DNA of 32,827 nucleotides, taken from positions 1 to 32,827 of IMG/VR virus record IMGVR_UViG_3300019776_000654; one strand, 5' to 3'. A program made the position numbers and the translations under genes. Position 1 is the first letter of the stretch, and every line of letters begins with the position of its first letter. The DNA comes from a virus. The notes under the pieces are model-generated. The model did not search any database. It saw nothing but the letters and a program-made list of their open reading frames with translations, and was not told where the DNA came from. Shown here one piece after another: positions 27,180 through 32,827 of this stretch.

Positions 27180-29313
27180 TGACCAAGTTGAAAAGAAAGA
27201 AGATTTAGCTTTATCTAAAGGCGATGCTGGATTAGTTGAAATATGGACTAAAGAGCTGGAGAATGCTGATGAATATGAGAAAGACTGGCGAGAAGAAGCT
27301 TCTAAATATTTCGAGATTTACAAAGATGAGCAATCAGCGCTAACCACTGATTCAAGACGCTATAATGTGTTTTGGTCTAATACTCAAACATTACGCCCCC
27401 TAGTATTTTCCCGCCTTCCTGATCCAAATATTACCCAAAGATTCCTAAGTGAAAATGAGGTTGCCCGCATTTCTTCTGAAATGATGGAGCGTATGGTTGA
27501 TTTGTATATCAAGGATTCGGATGCTGAGGATGTAATTAGCAAATGCCGTGATGATTTCCTAGTTGGCGGCCGTGGAGTTGCTAGAATAGTTTATGACCCT
27601 GAAGAAGTTGTTGAATTAGAAAGCGGGGAAACAGAATTGGACTCGACAGATAAGCGTTGCCGTTTTCAATATGTTGATTGGAAAGATTTTAGAATGTCCA
27701 CTGAGACAAACTGGCGCGATATTCGCTGGGTTGCTTTCCGTCACTATATGACAAGAGAAGAGCTTGTTGATGATTTTGGAAGTAAAGGCAAAGCAGTTTC
27801 TCTTAACAAATCACGCCTAGATTCACTTGACGAACCAGCCAAGAATGATTTATTTAAAATGGCTGAAGTATGGGAAATTTGGGACAAAGAAAGCCGCAAA
27901 GTTTTCTTTGCAACTATTGGTGGCGATGGTGTCTTACTAGATGAAGAAGAAGACCCTTACAATCTAAAGAATTTTTTCCCAATCGCAATGCCTTTAGGAT
28001 CTAAGTCTGATCCTTGCTCGCTGCTTCCAATTCCTCTTTATCGTTTCTACAAATCACAAGCCGAAGAACTCAACAGAGTTGATGCAAGAATCAAATCTTT
28101 AATCGAACAATGCAAAGTAACAGGCATCTATAATTCAGTTGCTGAAGGTTCTGACATTGAGGCTTTATTTAATGGCAATGATGGTGATTTTACCCCTCTC
28201 AAAGGAACTGGTGGATTGCAGAAAGCCTCAGACATGGTGTTATTTAAGCCACTTAATGAAATCATTGTAGCAATCAGAGAATTGCAGCAACATAAAATCG
28301 AAATAATTAATGCAATTCGTGACATTACTGGAATTTCTGATATTGTTAGGGGTGTTTCTGTTGCCTCTGAAACCGCAACAGCGCAGCAATTAAAAGGTAA
28401 TTTCGCTATTTCGCGCATTCAGCCACTACAAAAAGAAGTTGAATTTTGGATTCGTGATTTAATCCGCCTATTAATCGAACTTACCGTTGAAAAATATTCA
28501 ATCGAAGAGTTAGTTGAAGCCACAGGGCTGAAAATCGTTGATATTCGCAGGATTGAGAAAGAAGCAAATGATAGATTAAAAGTGCTATCGATGGAAGCCC
28601 AAAGACAAATAAACCCTGCTGATCCAGATGCAGCGGAAAAGATGCAAATGGTTCAAGAGCAAGCTAAAAAAGGCTTTGAAGAAACAATGAAAGTTCCCCT
28701 TGAAGAACTAAAAGGTTATGCTGCAACGCCCGAACAATTAGTTGAAATCGCTCGCATGATTAAAGATGATAAAATGCGGACTTTCTCAATTGATGTTGAA
28801 ACAGATTCAACAATTAGAATCGACCAACAGCAAGAGAAGCAAGATCGAATTGAGTATATCACCGCAATTAGCAATTTTTCCTCTTCTTTCTTCCCAATGG
28901 TGCAAGCTGGAATCATTACGCCAGAAGCCTTCCAACAATTCCTTCTCTTTATTAGCAAACCATTTAAAGTTGGGCGCAATGTTGAGGAAAGTTTAAAACA
29001 AGATACAACACCAAAAGAAAAGCCTCCTACAGCTCAAGAAATGCTTGCACAAGCTCAAATTCAGCTAGAACAACAAAAACTACAATTGGAAGCTCAAAAA
29101 GCTCAAACTGAAGCACAATTGAAGCAAGAAGAATTGAACATCAAGAAAGCTGAACAACTCTTTGAGATAGAGAAACACAAAGACAATCTCGAATTTGAAG
29201 ATGTCAACAGGGCGGCTGACAGAGAAGCTAAACGTGTTGATATGATCGTTAAGGCTCGTACTGAAGTTTTAAATGATCAAATTCGCAATGCTAACCAACC
29301 AACTCAAATTTAA
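27172..29313 (+). CDS. Portal protein
   Basis: The 713-residue protein is a podovirus-type portal of the P22/BPP-1-like size class. The first half has the conserved [20 protein letters not shown] (residues about 62-81), then [32 protein letters not shown] and [20 protein letters not shown] in the wing domain, followed by [20 protein letters not shown]. The C-terminal 100 residues are a long Gln/Glu/Lys-rich coiled coil ([20 protein letters not shown]), the barrel-like extension common in this class. The portal forms the ring through which DNA enters. Its place after TerL and before the scaffold and capsid genes is standard. Confidence 0.88.
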   Translation: MQADQVEKKEDLALSKGDAGLVEIWTKELENADEYEKDWREEASKYFEIYKDEQSALTTDSRRYNVFWSNTQTLRPLVFSRLPDPNITQRFLSENEVARISSEMMERMVDLYIKDSDAEDVISKCRDDFLVGGRGVARIVYDPEEVVELESGETELDSTDKRCRFQYVDWKDFRMSTETNWRDIRWVAFRHYMTREELVDDFGSKGKAVSLNKSRLDSLDEPAKNDLFKMAEVWEIWDKESRKVFFATIGGDGVLLDEEEDPYNLKNFFPIAMPLGSKSDPCSLLPIPLYRFYKSQAEELNRVDARIKSLIEQCKVTGIYNSVAEGSDIEALFNGNDGDFTPLKGTGGLQKASDMVLFKPLNEIIVAIRELQQHKIEIINAIRDITGISDIVRGVSVASETATAQQLKGNFAISRIQPLQKEVEFWIRDLIRLLIELTVEKYSIEELVEATGLKIVDIRRIEKEANDRLKVLSMEAQRQINPADPDAAEKMQMVQEQAKKGFEETMKVPLEELKGYAATPEQLVEIARMIKDDKMRTFSIDVETDSTIRIDQQQEKQDRIEYITAISNFSSSFFPMVQAGIITPEAFQQFLLFISKPFKVGRNVEESLKQDTTPKEKPPTAQEMLAQAQIQLEQQKLQLEAQKAQTEAQLKQEELNIKKAEQLFEIEKHKDNLEFEDVNRAADREAKRVDMIVKARTEVLNDQIRNANQPTQI

Positions 29314-29314
29314 T

Positions 29315-29458
29315 ATGCCGTTAAAAAAAGGTTCTTCGCAAAAAGTTATTTCTAGCAATATCCGTAAAGAGATGAAGGCTGGCAAACCTCAACGCCAAGC
29401 AATTGCAATCGCTTTGTCTAGCGCTGGAAAATCTAAACCATCAACTAAGAAAAAGTAA
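29315..29458 (+). CDS. Small basic phage protein (47 residues)
   Basis: From the ATG one base after the portal stop the product starts [20 protein letters not shown] and continues [19 protein letters not shown] with a poly-Lys end. Proteins of this exact plan are common beside portals in tailed phages, usually annotated as hypothetical. It is very basic and may neutralise DNA in the head or assist packaging, but no function is known. An alternative upstream start inside the portal gene adds a sequence not typical of the family. Confidence 0.7.
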   Translation: MPLKKGSSQKVISSNIRKEMKAGKPQRQAIAIALSSAGKSKPSTKKK

Positions 29459-29460
29459 TT

Positions 29461-29502
29461 ATGAAAGCTAAATGCACTAAAAAAGGCGGTAAAAAGAAAT
29501 AA
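29461..29502 (+). CDS. 13-residue basic peptide
   Basis: The frame (MKAKCTKKGGKKK) starts two bases after the small basic gene and shares its last base with the next ATG (TAATG). Similar Lys/Gly-rich micro-proteins occur in this position in other phages. It is too short to prove; the fit to coupled start and stop signals is the only support. Confidence 0.35.
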   Translation: MKAKCTKKGGKKK

Positions 29503-29870
29503 TGTTAATTTTCTTTGATAAAAGTTTTATTGATTGCTCTTTCAAAACGCGTTTAGAGCGTCAGAAAGATCAAATTGATTCTTTTCTTGGGAAAATCTGG
29601 CTTAGTGTTTCTGTATTTATAGAGAAAATTTCTCTAAGAATATGGAAGGCTAAACGTTATCTTAAATCACTTTCTTACAAGCCAATTTCTGAAGTTGAGT
29701 TTATTATAAGTCCTTCAGCGGTTTCTTATAGAGACAATAATGGCATGACAATCGACCAACTTATTTCAAGAGATGGTGGAATTTTAAGTCATGCTGACGG
29801 GAAAACATATACAAGTAAAAGAAGTTACCTAGAAAGCATCAAAGCTAAAGGTTGTTATATTAAGGAATAA
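29502..29870 (+). CDS. Hypothetical 122-residue protein with SPSAVSYRDNNG motif
   Basis: The N-terminal part is basic with an aromatic-rich amphipathic helix (KIWLSVSVFIEKISLRIWKA). The C-terminal 60 residues are more conserved in look: VEFIISPSAVSYRDNNGMTI, DQLISRDGGILSHADGKTYT and KRSYLESIKAKGCYIK, the plan of a small phage head-region protein found between portal and capsid genes. It ends one base before the next gene. Function not known. Confidence 0.55.
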   Translation: MLIFFDKSFIDCSFKTRLERQKDQIDSFLGKIWLSVSVFIEKISLRIWKAKRYLKSLSYKPISEVEFIISPSAVSYRDNNGMTIDQLISRDGGILSHADGKTYTSKRSYLESIKAKGCYIKE

Positions 29871-29871
29871 A

Positions 29872-31461
29872 ATGGCTACTTTATTAAGTCCTTCATCAAT
29901 GTTAGCTTCCTTAGATAATGGGCAACCAACCCCGTTATCAGCAACGGAAGAAGGACATTTGGAAGTTGCTTTGCACGATCCTATTCTCCCTTTTGGCTCG
30001 GTTCATACTGAAAACATGACCCCACTTTTCCAAGTTGACCCAGTTTACGGAATAAACCAACAACAAAGCCAAGTAACCACTTCTGGCACAGGAACGGCAA
30101 CCACAAGCGATTCTTTGTTCGTAACCACAACAGGAACTACCGCCCTTTCTCAAGGAGTTATTCAAAGTCGTAAAAGATTAAGATATAGACCAGGACAAGG
30201 AGCGATTGCACGTTTTACCGCTAAATTTACTGCACCAGTTGCCTACTCTTATCAATTAGCTGGCTTAGGTAATGCAGAAGATGGGATTTACGTAGGCTAT
30301 GCAGATATTGCAGGAAGTGTGCCTGAACTAGGCATTTTATACGTGAATCGAGGAACAAGAGAAGTAAGGACATTGACAGTAACAACGGGAGCAACAAGTG
30401 CCGCAAACTGTACAATTACTTTAAACAGTGTGGCCTTTACAGTTGCTTTGACAGCCGCTTCAAACATTCAAAGAACTGTTTACGAAATATCACAAGCAAC
30501 TTACGCCGGATGGGATGCTTACCCAGTTGGAGCGACTGTTGTATTTGTTAGGAAATCAGCGGGAACGGCTTCAGGAACTTACTCTTTTGGGGCGGGAACA
30601 ACAGGCGCAGCAGCAACCATCGCGCAGACTAAAGCAGGCGTTGCTTCAACCGATACTTTTATTCCTCAAAGCACTTGGAACGGCGATAAATTAGACGGCT
30701 CTGGATCTTCAGGGATTACAATAGATCCAACCAAGCTAAATATTTACCAAATTTCCTTTGGTTACTTAGGGACTGATTCGATTGTTTTTAGGGCGAAACT
30801 AAGCCCTACAAATGGGAACAATCCGACATGGATTACATTCCACACAATTAGGTTTCCTAACACGCTCAACACTACCTCCTTCGGAAATCCTTCATTTCCA
30901 TTTACAATCGCAGCCTATTCCGCTGGAAGCACTACAAACTTAACCATAAACAGCGGCTCTTTTGCTGGCTTTATCGAGGGAAATAAATTTTTACACGGCG
31001 GACGTTTTTCTTATTTCAACTCACTAACCACAGTTGGAGCAACTAACTTTCAAGCTTTAATGACAATAATGAACGCCCGTTATTACAAAGGCAGAACAAA
31101 CCAAGCGGTGATTAATCTTTTGAGTACCTCCGGCGCATTAAAACACACCTCACCCTGCATTTTCTACCTAATAAAGAACGGGACTCTTGCAGGCAACCCA
31201 AACTTTCAGCAATTGACTAATGATAGTTGCTCACTTTGGGACACTGCCGCAACAACAGTAAGTTATACTGACGGCTATCAATTGCTTTGGACTGGACATT
31301 TAGGGGATACCGGAGAATTAGATCACCACTTCGGGAACGGTTCTTATAATGCCGAAGAATTAACTTTGCAACCTGGCGAGTGGATTACTCTAGCAGCTAG
31401 GGCAGCTACAGGAACGCCAAGTTATGTTACTGGTTCACTTAATACAAGAGAAGACCAATAA
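29872..31461 (+). CDS. Capsid- or tail-associated structural protein (529 residues)
   Basis: The protein is beta-rich and low in charge, with a conserved core: SRKRLRYRPGQGAIARFTAK (residues about 100-119), then QLAGLGNAEDGIYVGYADIA, REVRTLTVTTGATSA, a Pro/Gly-rich AYPVGATVVFVRKSAG, then STWNGDKLDGSGSSGITIDP and KLNIYQISFGYLGTDSIVFR. This set of motifs recurs in virion proteins of many environmental phages and some large viruses, where it is taken as a surface structural or decoration protein. The long C-terminal part is a set of beta modules without a known enzyme motif. It has an AAGGA site before the ATG, and comes between the portal-associated genes and the scaffold gene. Confidence 0.6.
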   Translation: MATLLSPSSMLASLDNGQPTPLSATEEGHLEVALHDPILPFGSVHTENMTPLFQVDPVYGINQQQSQVTTSGTGTATTSDSLFVTTTGTTALSQGVIQSRKRLRYRPGQGAIARFTAKFTAPVAYSYQLAGLGNAEDGIYVGYADIAGSVPELGILYVNRGTREVRTLTVTTGATSAANCTITLNSVAFTVALTAASNIQRTVYEISQATYAGWDAYPVGATVVFVRKSAGTASGTYSFGAGTTGAAATIAQTKAGVASTDTFIPQSTWNGDKLDGSGSSGITIDPTKLNIYQISFGYLGTDSIVFRAKLSPTNGNNPTWITFHTIRFPNTLNTTSFGNPSFPFTIAAYSAGSTTNLTINSGSFAGFIEGNKFLHGGRFSYFNSLTTVGATNFQALMTIMNARYYKGRTNQAVINLLSTSGALKHTSPCIFYLIKNGTLAGNPNFQQLTNDSCSLWDTAATTVSYTDGYQLLWTGHLGDTGELDHHFGNGSYNAEELTLQPGEWITLAARAATGTPSYVTGSLNTREDQ

Positions 31462-31467
31462 AAATAC

Positions 31468-31502
31468 TTGACAACTAAATGTTGCGCTAAATTATGGCGC
31501 AA
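31468..31502 (+). promoter_or_regulatory. Scaffold/capsid promoter with 21-bp palindrome at the -10
   Basis: TTGACA (31468-31473) and AATTAT (31490-31495) are 16 bases apart. The -10 lies within the perfect palindrome TTGCGC-TAAATTATG-GCGCAA (31482-31502), which could be an operator or a hairpin at the start of the transcript. It would raise expression of the scaffold and capsid genes above the other head genes. The dyad is plain; the -10 is a reasonable guess. Confidence 0.5.
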
Positions 31503-31530
31503 GATTACTACTAATAGTTAAAATCATAAT

Positions 31531-32541
31531 ATGACTCTAGAAAAAAGTTCGAACGAAGTTTTATCTGAAAAGTTAAATGAATTCTTCCCTAACGAGGTTG
31601 TGGAAGTAAAAGAACAACCAAAAATTGAAGAGCCTAAAAAGGCTGTTCCAAATCCTATGCTAGAAGAGATCGAAGAAGAACTCACAGAGGAAATGGAACA
31701 AGAAGAAGCCCAAGAGGAAGGCGCAAAAAAAGAGGCAGAAGATAAACAAGATTCTGAAAACAAGGACATTCTCAAGAATAAATTGTCGGGCTATCCGAAA
31801 CAATTTAGAGAAGTCGTTGAATCAGTAAAAGACGAACCATTGAGAGCTAAATTTCTGGAGGCAGGCCAGTTGTTGCGTGCGAGAGAAGACCAAGTAAGGC
31901 TTGAATTGGGTAATCTCAAAAAAGAGTACAACACAGCAAAGGGATTGATTCAAATGATTGGTCAAGACCCTGTGAACGCTCTAAAACATATAGCAAAAGT
32001 CACTAAGATTGACCTTGCTAGTCTCGTTGATAAACCTGTTCAGGATGACGAATATGATTACAGAACCCCTGAAGAGAAGGCACGCGACAAACAACTAGAA
32101 GATATTAAACAAGAATTACTGGCGCTTAAAAATCAAAAATCAACAGATGAGCTTCAAACTATCGAACAAGAGATCGAATCTTTTGCAGATAGTAAAGATG
32201 AAGATGGAGATTTAAAATATCCTCATTTTGAGAAGTTACAAGATTCAATCTTCGAGATTCTAGGTTTTGAAAAGCAACGTCTCGGTGTGCCTAAAAACTC
32301 ACAAGAGCGCTTAAAAAGACTAGAAAAGGCCTATAATAAAGCCGTATTGCTTGACGATGAACTTGTAGCAGAAAGAGAAGAGGAGCTTTTAAGAAAATCA
32401 CAGGAACGCAAAAGAGAAGAAATTGAAAAGGCCAAAAAACTCAGAAAGTTTACCGGCAAATCTTCTGTGAATGTGAAACCTGCTTCATCCAAAGACGCTT
32501 TATCTAGTATTTACGATAAATGGGCTGCTGGTAGTATCTAG
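31531..32541 (+). CDS. Capsid scaffolding protein
   Basis: The 336-residue protein is highly acidic at its N-terminus (EEIEEELTEEMEQEEAQEEG, residues about 46-65) and is helical and coiled-coil throughout, with a charged Lys/Glu body. It ends with a basic helix-rich tail (FTGKSSVNVKPASSKDALSS). Composition and position directly before the major capsid gene are those of scaffolding proteins, which fill the prohead and leave before maturation. It has no protease motif. It follows a strong-looking promoter with no Shine-Dalgarno site. Confidence 0.8.
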   Translation: MTLEKSSNEVLSEKLNEFFPNEVVEVKEQPKIEEPKKAVPNPMLEEIEEELTEEMEQEEAQEEGAKKEAEDKQDSENKDILKNKLSGYPKQFREVVESVKDEPLRAKFLEAGQLLRAREDQVRLELGNLKKEYNTAKGLIQMIGQDPVNALKHIAKVTKIDLASLVDKPVQDDEYDYRTPEEKARDKQLEDIKQELLALKNQKSTDELQTIEQEIESFADSKDEDGDLKYPHFEKLQDSIFEILGFEKQRLGVPKNSQERLKRLEKAYNKAVLLDDELVAEREEELLRKSQERKREEIEKAKKLRKFTGKSSVNVKPASSKDALSSIYDKWAAGSI

Positions 32542-32579
32542 TTTAGTATCTATTTAATCCAATTAAATAGAAACTTACA

Positions 32580-32827
32580 ATGGCATACCCTACAAGTTAT
32601 ACTAACTTGCTAACCACTACCTTAGATAATTATAAGGCAGAGATCACTGGCAACGTTATCAACAACCATCCGTTGTTGAATCGCCTTCAATCTAAAGGCA
32701 ATATCGTTAAAGCATCTGGTGGTGCAACTTTCCAAGAAAAGATTTCTTTCGCTTCTAACGGAACTGTTCAATCACAAGGTGAATACGATACCTTCAACAC
32801 TACCCCTCAAGACGTTCTAACTACTGC
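32580..32827 (+). CDS. Major capsid protein (partial, 3' cut by window)
   Basis: The frame begins AYPTSYTNLLTTTLDNYKAE and continues ITGNVINNHPLLNRLQSKGN, then ATFQEKISFASNGTV, QGEYDTFNTTPQDVLTTA, and runs off the window. These features match phage major capsid proteins of podovirus-like genomes. Only about 82 codons are visible, so the HK97-fold core cannot be checked. The position after the scaffold supports the call. The start is preceded by an A-rich leader (AAATAGAAACTTACA) rather than a Shine-Dalgarno site. Confidence 0.85.
   Translation, partial: MAYPTSYTNLLTTTLDNYKAEITGNVINNHPLLNRLQSKGNIVKASGGATFQEKISFASNGTVQSQGEYDTFNTTPQDVLTT

Overview
The window is most of an A+T-rich tailed-phage genome, and its gene content fits a podovirus. 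Sf6/P22-type terminase genes are followed by a large portal protein, a scaffold and a major capsid protein. At the other end of the late region lie ejection-type internal virion proteins and a tail fibre/spike. A two-gene spanin pair ending in a lipoprotein points to a Gram-negative host. Promoters are sigma70-like (TTGACA). The low GC content and the terminase, portal and tail-fibre families suggest a low-GC proteobacterium, but nothing here fixes the host. The window opens inside a tail gene and closes inside the capsid gene, so the stretch joining those two ends is missing.

Layout. (1) 1-8782, rightward: tail/ejection proteins, tail fibre, accessory structural proteins including a LamG-like lectin fold, then lysis genes (two membrane proteins, Rz/Rz1-like spanins, a DUF5675 protein). 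(2) 8788-22226, leftward: a dense early/middle operon with many overlapping small genes. It encodes a MESH1-type alarmone hydrolase with an XRE regulator, a VRR-NUC nuclease, an SSB-like protein, a NinB-like protein, an ERF annealing protein, a GNAT acetyltransferase, a DnaB-type helicase, a replication-initiator-like protein and a PD-(D/E)XK nuclease. (3) 22227-22606: a divergent control region with early promoters and four phased GGGGCT-like repeats. (4) 22607-23961, rightward: small early genes, a YopX-domain protein and an XRE regulator. (5) 23962-32827, rightward: TerS, TerL, portal, small basic proteins, a capsid-associated protein, scaffold and capsid.

The most unusual feature is in the terminase large subunit. 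TerL carries a 278-residue intein at its nuclease-domain EDHACD motif. A complete 180-residue HNH homing endonuclease is encoded inside that intein in a different reading frame, with its own ATG and ribosome-binding site. The intein frame stays open through the whole endonuclease gene, so the same DNA encodes both the splicing precursor and the mobility enzyme.

A second candidate system is the 349-nt leader of the PD-(D/E)XK nuclease gene (20765-21113). It can form at least six hairpins, including a 7-bp loop-loop complement that competes with pairing to the gene's ribosome-binding site, and it contains a copy of the 16S anti-Shine-Dalgarno tail. Several promoters also have a stem-loop positioned at or near the predicted transcription start. 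Many real genes here are shorter than 60 codons; they were found by reading the gaps between larger genes and are annotated below.
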